Shown here one piece after another: positions 46,949-56,974 of a DNA stretch of 56,974 nucleotides. How positions within the stretch are numbered: position 1 is the first letter of the stretch; each line of letters opens with the position of its first letter. The notes under the pieces were generated by a model. It did no database searches, was not told where the DNA came from, and was given only the letters and a program-made list of their open reading frames with translations. Both the position numbers and the translations under genes were made by a program. This stretch comes from Gammaproteobacteria bacterium (GTDB lineage: Bacteria > Pseudomonadota > Gammaproteobacteria > Magnimaribacterales > Magnimaribacteraceae). Location of the stretch: NCBI GenBank assembly GCA_015660645.1, contig DQKS01000042.1, forward strand, positions 1-56,974, given 5' to 3'.

Positions 46949-48388
46949 GTGACAGAAGGAGATATTAGAGCTCACAAAGCAAGTCCGTTTACTCAATTTT
47001 ATTATGGATTTGGATCTATATCCGTAGGTATAAAAAATAATCTCCTAGGGACTTTCCTTCTTATTTACTACAACCAAGTCTTAGGGCTCCCTGCAAGCTT
47101 GGCAGTCATAGCTATATCCATTGCATTAGTATTTGATGCTATAACAGATCCTTTAATTGGTATGTGGTCTGACAGGACAAACACTAGATGGGGAAGAAGA
47201 CATCCTTTTATGTATCTGTCTATCATCCCATTTTCTGTATCTTATTATTTTATACTCACCAATCCAGGCGATATAACAGAAGGGGCTTTATTCTTAAGGT
47301 TAGTTTTTTGGTTAATTGTCTTAAGAATGTCAATGACGCTTTTTGAGGTTCCAAGAGGGGCTTTAGCCCCAGAGTTATCCAAAGACTATGATCAACGCAA
47401 TAGATTGGCTGCTTTGGGCATGATGTTTGGTTGGATCGGGGGAGGAGGCATTGATTATTTAGCAAAAAAATACATGCTTACATCCTTCGTAGATCTTGAA
47501 GGCTATCAGATCTTGGCCTTTTGGGGTGGCATAGGGATTTTTATAGGTGCTGCTGTATCTTGTATAGGAACTCATAGAAATATTCCTGACTTGTACAAGC
47601 CTCCACCGAGATCTTTAAATATAGGAGACTTTTTTCGGGAAGCAATAGAGACTCTTTCTAATAAATCCTGGATAGTTTTATTTTTCTCTGGAGTTTTTTA
47701 TGCTCTTTTGGTTGGCTTAGAATCAGGAGTCGGGACCTATTACAACGAATTTTTCTGGCAATGGGACCCTGCAGTTATTGCTCCTATGTCTTTGATAACA
47801 GTTATCTCAGTTATCAGTCTCGTATTCTTTGCTCCGTTTATAGCTTATGGTAGAAGTAAAAAAAATATAGCTGTAAGTATCTTTATTTTTACAATAATAG
47901 TTGGACCATTGCCTCCTGCTTTAAGACTCCTAGATCTCTATTATGGTACAAATCTTCTTCCAGGTAACGGAACGGATGCTCTTTGGTATTTTCTGGCTGC
48001 TCACGGAGCTTTAATGGCATCTCTGGGAGCTCTAGGTTTTGTTTTTATTGGTTCCATGTCGATGGATGTTGTCGAGGAGGTTGAGAAGAAAACAGATAGA
48101 AGAGAAGAAGGCTTGCTAGGTACAGTGAGCTCTTTTGTTCATAAGCTTGTTGGAGCAGGTGGAGTTTTGTTATCAGGTATCATCTTAACAGTTTCTGGGT
48201 TTGATGATCCAACCGTCAGTCTTGCAGATAAATACGGTGGTGACGTTATAAATAAATTTGTTTTCATACATCTAATAATAGGGGCATCTCTTCCTTTCAT
48301 TTCAACGTTGCTTGTTCTTATGTATGACATAGACAGGACTAAGCATAATGTGCATGTCTCAGATCTAGGTTATGTCGACGAGGAGTAA
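46949..48388 (+). CDS. GPH-family MFS sugar:cation symporter (GTG start)
   Basis: FYYGFGSISVGIKNNLLG, DAITDPLIGMWSDRTNTRWGRRHPFMYLS. Confidence 0.92.
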   Translation: MTEGDIRAHKASPFTQFYYGFGSISVGIKNNLLGTFLLIYYNQVLGLPASLAVIAISIALVFDAITDPLIGMWSDRTNTRWGRRHPFMYLSIIPFSVSYYFILTNPGDITEGALFLRLVFWLIVLRMSMTLFEVPRGALAPELSKDYDQRNRLAALGMMFGWIGGGGIDYLAKKYMLTSFVDLEGYQILAFWGGIGIFIGAAVSCIGTHRNIPDLYKPPPRSLNIGDFFREAIETLSNKSWIVLFFSGVFYALLVGLESGVGTYYNEFFWQWDPAVIAPMSLITVISVISLVFFAPFIAYGRSKKNIAVSIFIFTIIVGPLPPALRLLDLYYGTNLLPGNGTDALWYFLAAHGALMASLGALGFVFIGSMSMDVVEEVEKKTDRREEGLLGTVSSFVHKLVGAGGVLLSGIILTVSGFDDPTVSLADKYGGDVINKFVFIHLIIGASLPFISTLLVLMYDIDRTKHNVHVSDLGYVDEE

Positions 48389-49179
48389 TGTTTTTCTTTC
48401 CTTTTTCTGACGATAATCCAGCAACTAATCGCCCCATTGTTTGTTATTTATTAATAGGTATATCCTGTTTTATTTTCCTGTGGCAAGCCACCTTGCCCAC
48501 TGACTTAAATAACAATGCTATTTATAATTTTGGCGTTGTTCCTGCTGCTTTATTAGGAGAGAAGGAAGCTTATATTCCGTCTTTTTTAACAATTTTCTCT
48601 TCAATGTTTATGCACGGGGGATGGATGCATCTCATTGGTAACATGCTTTTCCTTTGGATTTTTGGTGATAATGTTGAAGATAGTATGGGTAAAGTTAAAT
48701 TTATCTGTTTTTATTTATTGTCTGGTATTGCCGCTGCTCTTTTACAAGCAATAATAGATCCTACCTCCGAAATACCAATGATAGGTGCTAGTGGAGCGAT
48801 TGCAGGAGTACTGGGTGCTTATTTAATTCTCTATCCTAGAGCTAATGTAAATGTCTTATTTTGGTTAATAATTTTTATAACTGTTATAAGGGTTCCAGCT
48901 TTTATCGTTCTAGGCGTATGGATCATTAGTCAGTTTTTTAGTGCTTCATTTACCGGTGACGGTGTTGGTGTTGCTTACTTTGCACACATAGGAGGTTTTA
49001 TTGCAGGAGCTTTATTGATAGCATTCTTTAAAGATCCCCATGTTAAGTTATTTAGTCAACCCCAAACTAAAGCATTTAAGACTATTAATTTGGATATGAA
49101 AGACCTCGTTAGTTTAAATAAGAAAACTTCGTTTATGGATGACTTTATAGAAGACGCTGAAAACAAGAAAAGACATTGA
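48388..49179 (+). CDS. Rhomboid-family intramembrane serine protease
   Basis: HGGWMHLIGNMLFLWIFGDNVED, GASGAIAGVLGAYL (Ser), YFAHIGGFIAGALL (His); TAATG overlap with upstream gene. Confidence 0.95.
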   Translation: MFFFPFSDDNPATNRPIVCYLLIGISCFIFLWQATLPTDLNNNAIYNFGVVPAALLGEKEAYIPSFLTIFSSMFMHGGWMHLIGNMLFLWIFGDNVEDSMGKVKFICFYLLSGIAAALLQAIIDPTSEIPMIGASGAIAGVLGAYLILYPRANVNVLFWLIIFITVIRVPAFIVLGVWIISQFFSASFTGDGVGVAYFAHIGGFIAGALLIAFFKDPHVKLFSQPQTKAFKTINLDMKDLVSLNKKTSFMDDFIEDAENKKRH

Positions 49180-49241
49180 AATAACCTTAGGTCTTTACTT
49201 TTTTTTAAGTTATCTTGATGCTGCATTAAAAAGGGAGATAG

Positions 49242-50726
49242 TTGGCCATGGAAGAAGTAGCTCAAAAATCTAAATTAAATTTTAGAACTAAATTTTTTTA
49301 TGGATTTGGTTCAATTTCCTTTGGTATTAAGAATAACGGCTTTAGTTATTTTGTTCTTTTTGTTTATAGTCAAGTTTTAGGTCTTTCACCACTATTAGCA
49401 GGAGTTGCATTAAATATTGTGTTGATAGTAGATGCCATAACAGATCCGCTGGTTGGGTATTATTCTGATAGAACGAGGTCAAGATGGGGAAGAAGGCATC
49501 CTTTTATGTATGCTGCTGCAATACCTGTAGCAGTTACTTATTACTTTTTGTGGACTCCTCCGAGCGACCTCAGTCAAATGCAATTATTTTCTTATCTTTT
49601 AATATGTGCAATTATTATTAGGGTTTTTATTACTTTCTATGAAGTGCCGTCTGTTTCTCTCGGCCCTGAACTAACTGATAATTACGTTGATAGAACGTCT
49701 TTAATGTCATTTAGGTACTTCTTTGGGTGGTTTGGTGGTCTAACAACTTATAACTTGGTTTGGTTTTGGTTCGGACCGCAAAATGTAACTGCACAGTATG
49801 CAGATGGAAGGTTTAATCCAGAAGCTTGGTCAGATTATGGTTTTGTTGCTGCTGTTCTTATATTCATTGGCATTGTGGTTACCAGTTTAGGAACGCATAG
49901 ACATATACCTGAATTAATCGAACCTCCCGAGATAAAAAAAGCAGGCATAAAAGTAGTTTTCATGGAATTAAAAGAAACGCTACTCTCAAACAGATCTTAC
50001 ATGTTTTTATTTTTCTCAGGTTTACTTGCTGCTGTGGCAGGCGGCATAGAAGCGGCTTTTGCTGTTTACTTTGATAGTTATTTCTGGGGACTGAGCTCAG
50101 ATCAAATGCTCACAAGAGGATTGTGTCTTTATTTATCGCCAATAATAGCTATTTTTGCTGCACCACTTTTATCAGATAAATTTGGAAAAAAGAAAACTGT
50201 TATGTCTGTTTGGGCATTCCAAATAATTTTTGCAGCACTGCCCTTCGCCCTTCGTTATTTAGATTTAACCACGGGTTCTTCATTTTTCCCTTCAAATGAT
50301 AGTAGTTGGTTACTAACAGTTCTTTGTATACATGTAGTTATTAATGTTACGTGTGGAATTATAGTATTTGCAACTTTATCATCTATGTTGATGGATTTAG
50401 TTGAAGAGATTCAACTACAAACAGGGAGAAGAGAAGAGGGTGTATTATTTTCTGCGAGAAGTTTTGCAGACAAAGCGGTAAGTGGTTTTGGTCTAACTTT
50501 TGCAGGTATAATTCTTGAGATTATTTCTTTTCCAAGAGGAGTAGCAACCGGTGAAGTACCAACTGAAATTCTTGCCTCATTGGCCTTGTGGTACATACCA
50601 ATCTGCATCATTGCATTTGGTGGCGCCATGTCTTTAGTAACAGGGTATACGCTAACTAGAAACGAACATGAAGAAAATGCAGCAAATCCTGATACAAAGG
50701 TATGGAAAGCTGGAGAAGATGTTTAG
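49242..50726 (+). CDS. GPH-family MFS sugar:cation symporter
   Basis: FFYGFGSISFGIKNNGFSYF, DAITDPLVGYYSDRTRSRWGRRHPFMYAA; close paralog of 46949-48388. Confidence 0.92.
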   Translation: MAMEEVAQKSKLNFRTKFFYGFGSISFGIKNNGFSYFVLFVYSQVLGLSPLLAGVALNIVLIVDAITDPLVGYYSDRTRSRWGRRHPFMYAAAIPVAVTYYFLWTPPSDLSQMQLFSYLLICAIIIRVFITFYEVPSVSLGPELTDNYVDRTSLMSFRYFFGWFGGLTTYNLVWFWFGPQNVTAQYADGRFNPEAWSDYGFVAAVLIFIGIVVTSLGTHRHIPELIEPPEIKKAGIKVVFMELKETLLSNRSYMFLFFSGLLAAVAGGIEAAFAVYFDSYFWGLSSDQMLTRGLCLYLSPIIAIFAAPLLSDKFGKKKTVMSVWAFQIIFAALPFALRYLDLTTGSSFFPSNDSSWLLTVLCIHVVINVTCGIIVFATLSSMLMDLVEEIQLQTGRREEGVLFSARSFADKAVSGFGLTFAGIILEIISFPRGVATGEVPTEILASLALWYIPICIIAFGGAMSLVTGYTLTRNEHEENAANPDTKVWKAGEDV

Positions 50727-51202
50727 GAGATATTAGCATTTCAAAATTGTTTAGTAGAAATTATGAATCTCCCATAGGAAGTCTAGGTCTTCTTGCAGAC
50801 GAAGATTTTTTACTAGAAATAAGCTTACAAGGAATAGAATATTTGAGCTTAAAAGGAGAAAGATCTAACGGTAGATTCGCGAAAGAATTAATTGAATTGG
50901 ATGAATATTTTAAAGGTGAAAGAAAAAAATTTACCTTAAAGTACAAGGTTAACGCTTCTAATTTTGCAAACAAGGTATATAAAGAAATGGTAAGAATTCC
51001 ATATGGAAAAACCATTCCTTATTCAAAGCTAGCTTCTAATATAGGTAAAGAAAATGCTTATAGGGCAGTAGGAACCGCATGTGGAAAGAATAAACTACCT
51101 ATTATTATTCCTTGTCATAGAGTAGTAGCTAAGGATGGTTTGGGAGGTTTTGGAGGAGGTTTAGATTGTAAAAGATTTCTCCTTGAGCTAGAAACAAACT
51201 AA
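50702..51202 (+). CDS. ogt: Methylated-DNA--protein-cysteine methyltransferase
   Basis: IPYGKTIPYSKLASNIG, AVGTACGKNKLPIIIPCHRVVAKDGLGGFGGGL. The start codon is uncertain. Confidence 0.93.
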   Translation: MESWRRCLGDISISKLFSRNYESPIGSLGLLADEDFLLEISLQGIEYLSLKGERSNGRFAKELIELDEYFKGERKKFTLKYKVNASNFANKVYKEMVRIPYGKTIPYSKLASNIGKENAYRAVGTACGKNKLPIIIPCHRVVAKDGLGGFGGGLDCKRFLLELETN

Positions 51203-51228
51203 AATTACTTAATTAATTAGGAATTCTT

Positions 51229-51552
51229 ATGTCGGCATGTTCTTCAATAGAAACTAAACTCACACAAGAGCTTGAACCCAGCCATCTTGAAGTAATTAAT
51301 GAGAGTTACTTGCACAATGTCGAGCCCGGTAAAGAGTCTCATGTTCGTATTGTTATTGTTTCTCAGAAATTTAAAAATCTTAATCTAGTAAAAAGGCACC
51401 AATTAATTTATAAGCAAATAGACAATGAGCTTGAAGGTCCAATACATGCTATCTCACTTCATACATTTACAGATTCTGAGTGGAAAGAAAGAAATGAAAC
51501 TGCTCAAGAATCACCCGATTGTCTTGGGGGAATGAAAACAGAAGAAACTTAG
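51229..51552 (+). CDS. bolA: BolA family protein
   Basis: ELEPSHLEVINESYLHNV...ESHVRIVIVSQKFKNLNLVKRHQLIYKQIDNELEGPIHAISLHTFT. Confidence 0.93.
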   Translation: MSACSSIETKLTQELEPSHLEVINESYLHNVEPGKESHVRIVIVSQKFKNLNLVKRHQLIYKQIDNELEGPIHAISLHTFTDSEWKERNETAQESPDCLGGMKTEET

Positions 51553-51560
51553 GAAATCTA

Positions 51561-52478
51561 ATGGATTCTTTTCATGTTGTTACCTTTTATGAGATTACCT
51601 ATATTGATAATTTCAAAAGGCTTGGCAGGGAAATAGAAAGGATAGGTACTAAAGAGAAGCTTTCAGGAACATTTTTTTCTACGCCTCAAGGGGTCAATGC
51701 CACTCTTTCTGGTTCTTTATTAGGTTTAGAAAAAGTAATTCATCTATTAAATTCTTATGATCTAAATATAGAACCAACATGGTCTGTAGCAAAAAAAACT
51801 CCATTCAAAAGATTGAAGGTAAAATTAAAAGAAAAATTATTACCGCTTGATGGAGATTTTGATCCAGTTAAAAGAAGAGGTGAGCACGTTAAACCTTCTC
51901 ACTGGAATAAATTAATTGTCGATCCAGATACTTTAATCATTGATGTTAGAAATAATTACGAGACTGATATTGGTACTTTTAAGAATTCAATTGTTCCAGA
52001 AATGGATAATTTTATTGATTTCCCTGATTATGTTGAAAAAAATCTAGAAGTTTCAAAAAATAAAAAGATAGCGATGTTCTGCACCGGAGGAATACGTTGT
52101 GAAATTGCCTCTTCTTATCTAATGAGTAAAGGCTTTCCAGAGGTTTACCAGTTAGAAGGAGGGGTCTTAAACTATTTAGATTCAATTGATTTAAAAGATC
52201 AGCTTTGGGAAGGTGAGTGTTTCGTTTTTGATGAAAGGGTTTCTGTTAATAAAGCCTTAGAAGTAGGTAATTTTATTCAGTGTTTTGGCTGCAGAAGACC
52301 TTTAACTCCTGATGAAATAGAATCTGAGTTTTATAAAAAAGGAGTATCTTGTAGGTTTTGCTATGAGGAATCTAGTGATTCAGATAAGGAAAGGTTTGCT
52401 CAACGGCAGAAACAGATAGAATTAGCCGAACAAAGAGGTCACCAACACATGGGAGTATCTGCTAAACAAACTAAATGA
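51561..52478 (+). CDS. trhO: Rhodanese-type tRNA uridine hydroxylase (TrhO/YceA family)
   Basis: KLSGTFFSTPQGVNATLSG, KRRGEHVKPSHWNKLI, AMFCTGGIRCEIASSYLMSKGF; ATG at 51561 preferred over 51519. Confidence 0.93.
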   Translation: MDSFHVVTFYEITYIDNFKRLGREIERIGTKEKLSGTFFSTPQGVNATLSGSLLGLEKVIHLLNSYDLNIEPTWSVAKKTPFKRLKVKLKEKLLPLDGDFDPVKRRGEHVKPSHWNKLIVDPDTLIIDVRNNYETDIGTFKNSIVPEMDNFIDFPDYVEKNLEVSKNKKIAMFCTGGIRCEIASSYLMSKGFPEVYQLEGGVLNYLDSIDLKDQLWEGECFVFDERVSVNKALEVGNFIQCFGCRRPLTPDEIESEFYKKGVSCRFCYEESSDSDKERFAQRQKQIELAEQRGHQHMGVSAKQTK

Positions 52479-54952
52479 ACAAATCAAATTTCTTTTCTAA
52501 AAAATATGCAAGACTTGTTTCTTCTTATCCTGTTCAGGTGCTTCTAGTTATTTTTGCCCTTTTAGTTTTTTCAATGTTTAGTCTATCTAATTTTAAATTA
52601 GATGCTTCATCAGACTCTCTAGTTCTAGAAGGGGATGATGACCTTAAATACTATAGACAAATTAATTCAGATTATGCTTCTTCAGATTTTTTAGTGGTTC
52701 TATTTAAACCGAACGAAGAATTATTCTCAAAGCAAGTAATTTCTGTTGTGAGATCATTATCGGATAGCCTTGAAGACATCAATGGCGTTTCTTCAGTTTT
52801 GAGCTATTTGGATGCCCCTCTTCTTTTTAGTCCCAAGATGTCTTTAACAGAATTAGCTGATAACCTTAGAACAATAGAAGATGATTCAATTGATTTAGCT
52901 TTAGCAAAAGAAGAATTCAAATCAAGCGCTTTATACTCTGAGTTACTTTCTAGTAAAGACGCGAAGATTACTGCCTTACAAGTAAGTTTGGATGCCACTC
53001 CTTTGTACGATGAAGCGGTAAAAGAACGTTATGAAATTATTAAGCTAATAGAAGAATCATCAGCTTCTGATTCAATACTTAATCAATCTCTTAAAGTCGT
53101 AAATAAAAAGATACAAGATTTAAGTGATCAGGAAACTATTAAAAGGGATAAATTAATAAGATCAGTTCGGTCTTTACTTGAAGACTATAAAAGCCAGGGT
53201 TCAATTTATCTTGGCGGTACTGCAATGATTGCTTCAGATATGATCAGTTTTATAGAAAGCGATCTCTTGTATTTTGGGTTAGGTGTCTTGACTATGTTTG
53301 TATTAACCTTGGGAATAGTTTTTAGAAAATTTAGATGGATTGCTTTACCTCTAGGTTGTAGTTTTCTTGTTGCTCTATTTACAGTAGGGTTTTTTGGATG
53401 GATGGACTGGCGAGTTACTGTTGTCTCTTCAAATTTTATATCTCTGCTATTAATAATCACTATTTCACTGACTATCCATTTAATTGTGCGATACCAAGAA
53501 CTAGCGTCTAAAGATAGTTTAATTACGCAAAGGGAATTAATTAAGAACACTGTCCAGCAAATGTTTAAACCATGCCTTTATACTGCTTTAACTACTATGA
53601 TTGCTTTTGCTTCTCTTGCAGTAAGTGATATTAAACCTGTTATAGATTTTGGAAAAATGATGGTTGCTGGCATCTTCTTTGCTTTTATATTTTCCTTCAC
53701 AATACTACCTTCAGTTATGGGAATGTTGGAAAGGACGCTCTCAGATGAGAAAGACTTTAGTAGAGGCATGACTCTATATTTTTCTAGTTTTACAGAAAAT
53801 AATGGCAAAAGTATTTTTATAATAACTGCTCTTTTAGTGGCTATAGCATTTACAGGAATATCAAAATTAACAGTGGAAAATCGATTCATAGATTATTTTA
53901 AAACCTCAACTGAAATATACAAAGGAATGGAAATATTGGACACACAATTAGGTGGAACATCGCCTCTCGATATAATTTTAGAAGCGCCAATTAGTTTCTC
54001 TAATGAAGAGCAAGAAGAGGAATTTGATGATTTTAGTTTTGAAGATTCTTCTTCTAACGGTTATTGGTGGAATACCATATCAATTAATAGGTTAGAGGGA
54101 GTGCATGATTACTTAAATGAACTTCCTGAGATAGGCAAAGTTTTATCGGTGGCGAGTGGCATCAAAGTAGCAGAAGAGCTTAATGATGGAGAGCCTCTGT
54201 CTGAATTAGATTTAGCTTTGGTTAAGAATATGCTCCCAGAAGACATTAAAAAAACTCTTTTAAGTTCGTACATTAGTGAAGATGAGAATCAAGTTAGAAT
54301 CTCAGCAAGGGTTTTAGAGTCAACCGAAGGACTAAATAGAAATGAGCTGCTAGAAAATATTAGTACTGCTTTGGAAGATAAGTTCAATTTTAAAGAAGAT
54401 GAATATCGTTTAACTGGGTTAGCCGTTTTGTATAACAATATGCTTCAGAGTCTTTTTAGTTCACTAATAGGCACTTTGGGAATAGTTTTTGGCGTTATAT
54501 CTTTAATGTTTTTAATGCTGTTTAGATCTTTTTCTTTAACAGCTATAGGAATGGTGCCAAACGTATTGGCTGCAGGAGTGGTTCTTGGCTCAATGGGGTG
54601 GTTATCTATTCCTCTTGATATTATGACCATAACAGTTGCTGCTATAAGTGTTGGTATGGCCGTTGACAATACAATTCATTATATCTTTAGATTTAAATCA
54701 GAATTTGAGGCGACCGGTAACTATGGTCAGTCTATGTTAAATAGTCACAGGACAATTGGAAGGGCTATGTTCTATACTTCTATGACTATTATTTTAGGTT
54801 TTATGGTTTTTATGACCTCTAATTTTATTCCAAGTGTTTATTTTGGATTCTTTGTATCTATCGCTATGATTATGGCATTGCTGGGGGCACTTACACTTCT
54901 ACCTCAATTACTGTTAACCTTTAAGCCTTTTGGAAAAGAGGAAAATTATTAG
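52475..54952 (+). CDS. RND-superfamily (MMPL-type) exporter
   Basis: About 12 TMs in two repeats; ISLTIHLIVRYQE, AAISVGMAVDNTIHYIFRF, GRAMFYTSMTIILGFMVFMTSNFIP. Confidence 0.93.
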   Translation: MNKSNFFSKKYARLVSSYPVQVLLVIFALLVFSMFSLSNFKLDASSDSLVLEGDDDLKYYRQINSDYASSDFLVVLFKPNEELFSKQVISVVRSLSDSLEDINGVSSVLSYLDAPLLFSPKMSLTELADNLRTIEDDSIDLALAKEEFKSSALYSELLSSKDAKITALQVSLDATPLYDEAVKERYEIIKLIEESSASDSILNQSLKVVNKKIQDLSDQETIKRDKLIRSVRSLLEDYKSQGSIYLGGTAMIASDMISFIESDLLYFGLGVLTMFVLTLGIVFRKFRWIALPLGCSFLVALFTVGFFGWMDWRVTVVSSNFISLLLIITISLTIHLIVRYQELASKDSLITQRELIKNTVQQMFKPCLYTALTTMIAFASLAVSDIKPVIDFGKMMVAGIFFAFIFSFTILPSVMGMLERTLSDEKDFSRGMTLYFSSFTENNGKSIFIITALLVAIAFTGISKLTVENRFIDYFKTSTEIYKGMEILDTQLGGTSPLDIILEAPISFSNEEQEEEFDDFSFEDSSSNGYWWNTISINRLEGVHDYLNELPEIGKVLSVASGIKVAEELNDGEPLSELDLALVKNMLPEDIKKTLLSSYISEDENQVRISARVLESTEGLNRNELLENISTALEDKFNFKEDEYRLTGLAVLYNNMLQSLFSSLIGTLGIVFGVISLMFLMLFRSFSLTAIGMVPNVLAAGVVLGSMGWLSIPLDIMTITVAAISVGMAVDNTIHYIFRFKSEFEATGNYGQSMLNSHRTIGRAMFYTSMTIILGFMVFMTSNFIPSVYFGFFVSIAMIMALLGALTLLPQLLLTFKPFGKEENY

Positions 54953-54961
54953 GAGATTCAT

Positions 54962-56092
54962 ATGGGACCTTTAAAGGGATTAAAAATAATAGAAATGGCT
55001 GGAATAGGGCCAGGACCATTTTGTGGAATGGTTTTAGCAGATTTAGGCGCAGAGGTTATCCGCGTTGATAGAGTATCTGCCGCTGGTACAGGGTCAAGAC
55101 AAGAACCAGCTAATAGAGGAAAAAGATCAATAGCGGTTGATTTAAAGTCCCAAGAAGGGGTGGAAATTGTTTTGAAGCTTGTTGAAGACGCTGATGCTAT
55201 TTTTGAAGGTTTTAGACCGGGTGTTATGGAGAGATTGGGACTTGGACCAGATATCTGCTTAGAAAGAAATAAAAAAATAGTTTTCGGCCGTATGACGGGT
55301 TGGGGACAAGATGGACCTTTAGCCGATGCAGCGGGACATGATATTAATTACATATCTTTATCTGGTGCCTTGGCTGCGATAGGACGACCAGATTCTCCAC
55401 CTGTTCCACCTCTTAATTTAATAGGAGACTTTGGCGGAGGAGGCATGCTTCTTGCTTTAGGATTGGTTTCAGCTCTGTTTGAAGCTAGAGGCTCTGGAGA
55501 AGGTCAAGTTGTTGATGCCGCCATGACTGATGGTTCAGCTTTACTGATGACCATGATTTATTCCATGAAAGGTTCTGGCTTTTGGCAAGATTCTACGGGA
55601 TCTAATCTTTTAGATGGAGGCGCTCACTTTTATGACACTTATGAATGTAAAGATGGAAAATTTATTTCTATAGGTTCTATTGAACCTCAGTTTTATAAGT
55701 TATTGAGAGAATTGGCTAGTTTAGAAGATTCAATTTATGACAATCAAATGTCTAGAGAAAATTGGCCTGATCTTAAAAAAGAGATTGCTAAAGTTTTCTT
55801 AAATAAAACTCGTGATGAATGGTGTGATCTGATGGAAGGAACGGATGTATGTTTTGCTCCTGTGTTATCAATGTGGGAGGCCCCTCAGCACCCACACAAT
55901 GTAGCAAGAAAAACATTTATTGAATTAGAAGGTTTGGATCAACCAGCTCCGGCTCCTCGGTTTTCTAAAACTGTTTCCGAGGTTAGATCTCCTCCTGCTT
56001 TAGCCGGAGAACATACTGATGAAATCTTAAACGAGATAGGTATTGATTCGGATCAAATTAAAATATTAAGAACTCAGGGTGGGGTTGCTTGA
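54962..56092 (+). CDS. CaiB/BaiF CoA-transferase family III (alpha-methylacyl-CoA racemase-like)
   Basis: GIGPGPFCGMVLADLGAEVIRVDR, RGKRSIAVDLKS, FEGFRPGVMERLGLGPD, GRMTGWGQDGPLADAAGHDINYISLSGAL. Confidence 0.95.
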   Translation: MGPLKGLKIIEMAGIGPGPFCGMVLADLGAEVIRVDRVSAAGTGSRQEPANRGKRSIAVDLKSQEGVEIVLKLVEDADAIFEGFRPGVMERLGLGPDICLERNKKIVFGRMTGWGQDGPLADAAGHDINYISLSGALAAIGRPDSPPVPPLNLIGDFGGGGMLLALGLVSALFEARGSGEGQVVDAAMTDGSALLMTMIYSMKGSGFWQDSTGSNLLDGGAHFYDTYECKDGKFISIGSIEPQFYKLLRELASLEDSIYDNQMSRENWPDLKKEIAKVFLNKTRDEWCDLMEGTDVCFAPVLSMWEAPQHPHNVARKTFIELEGLDQPAPAPRFSKTVSEVRSPPALAGEHTDEILNEIGIDSDQIKILRTQGGVA

Positions 56093-56316
56093 GTCTTCTT
56101 GTTTTAGTTAAAAGTAATGACTGCCCACTTTGTGATGAAGCAAAAACTATGCTGAATTCTTTATCAAACAGTTTAGTTGAGTTTGAAGAACAAGATATTT
56201 ATTCAGTTAGAGAGTTACACACAAAATACTGGGATAAAATACCTGTACTATTAAAGAATAATCAAGAACTCTTATGGCCATTTAATGAAGAAGATATACA
56301 AAAATTTAATTCTTGA
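56089..56316 (+). CDS. Glutaredoxin-like protein (DUF836 family; TTG start)
   Basis: LLVLVKSNDCPLCDEAKTMLN (CPLC) and IPVLLKNNQELLWPFNEEDIQKF. Confidence 0.88.
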   Translation: MSLLVLVKSNDCPLCDEAKTMLNSLSNSLVEFEEQDIYSVRELHTKYWDKIPVLLKNNQELLWPFNEEDIQKFNS

Positions 56317-56974
56317 GATTAAAAAAACCTATACTATTCATATAGATAGAAGATATTAATAATTCAAATTCTTCACTTCTACACTCGGCAATTTTCTTAG
56401 CTATATGAGGTAAAAATTTAGGTTCATTCTTAGATGAGTTTTTGATTCCCATGTCTCTTGGTAATAAGTAAGGTGCATCGCTTTCAATCATTAATCTGTT
56501 TAATGGAATAAGATTTACTAGCTTTTCTAAATGCTTTCCTCTTCGTTCATCACAGATCCATCCAGTGATGCCTATGTAAAAATCTAAATCTATGTACTCC
56601 AAAAGCTCTTCTTTTGATCCTGTAAAACAATGGACTATAGTTTTAGGTAATTTTTTTGATAGAGGTTTTAATATCTCCAGAAACCTTTTGTGGGCTTCTC
56701 TCTCATGTAAAAATAATGGCATTTGAATATCAATAGCTATTTCTAAATGTGCTTCAAAACTTTTTTCTTGTTCCAAAGGAGTAGAAAAATTTCTGTAAAA
56801 ATCCAAACCCGTTTCGCCAATTGATCTTACTTGCTCTTGTGCAAGCAGTTCTTTTATTTCTGAAAAGTAACTAGAGGTATAGTTTTTAGCCTGGTGAGGA
56901 TGTATTCCCGCTGTAGAAATAATTGAATCTGAATATTGGTTAGCTATAACAAGGGCTTTTTCACTTTCCAGTAG
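56306..56974 (-). CDS. tatD: TatD-family deoxyribonuclease, N-terminally truncated by window end
   Basis: Frame stays open to 56974: IISTAGIHPHQAKNY...SIGETGLDFYRNFSTP; IVHCFTGSKEELLEY; LMIESDAPYLLP. Confidence 0.93.
   Translation of the reverse strand, partial: LLESEKALVIANQYSDSIISTAGIHPHQAKNYTSSYFSEIKELLAQEQVRSIGETGLDFYRNFSTPLEQEKSFEAHLEIAIDIQMPLFLHEREAHKRFLEILKPLSKKLPKTIVHCFTGSKEELLEYIDLDFYIGITGWICDERRGKHLEKLVNLIPLNRLMIESDAPYLLPRDMGIKNSSKNEPKFLPHIAKKIAECRSEEFELLISSIYMNSIGFFNLKN

Overview
This 57 kb, AT-rich, densely packed bacterial chromosome segment looks like a marine gammaproteobacterium of SAR86/OM-clade type; that placement is inferred from gene content and low GC, not tested. I saw no prophage, transposon, CRISPR array, tRNA or rRNA. 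Recognisable content: a truncated acyl-CoA synthetase; a methyltransferase, hydrolase and shikimate-kinase-like block; an M28 peptidase; LOG and MarC proteins; a catabolic cluster (two amidohydrolases, VOC, SDR, SRPBCC); two paralogous TonB-dependent receptors; the ybbP-ybbA/tesA synteny block; a short AMP nucleosidase; pyruvate kinase; lpdA; three GPH-type sugar symporters; a Gfo/Idh/MocA-aldo/keto reductase fusion; a PA14-containing GH3; rhomboid, Ogt, BolA and TrhO; an RND/MMPL exporter; a CaiB/BaiF CoA-transferase; and a truncated TatD. Two regions look least explained. (1) 30.5-35.3 kb is a tightly coupled seven-gene exported/membrane operon: three paralogous secreted proteins, a DUF6152-like protein with a predicted His-His mature N-terminus, a c'-like cytochrome, and two tandem 4-TM proteins resembling DUF6644. 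(2) 40.38-40.61 kb is a non-coding, highly structured stretch ending in a strong intrinsic terminator. It contains an extended Shine-Dalgarno-like element (AAAGGAGGTGATC) but no downstream ORF on the same strand, so it is a candidate standalone ncRNA. All family assignments come from reading the translations by eye; no searches were run.
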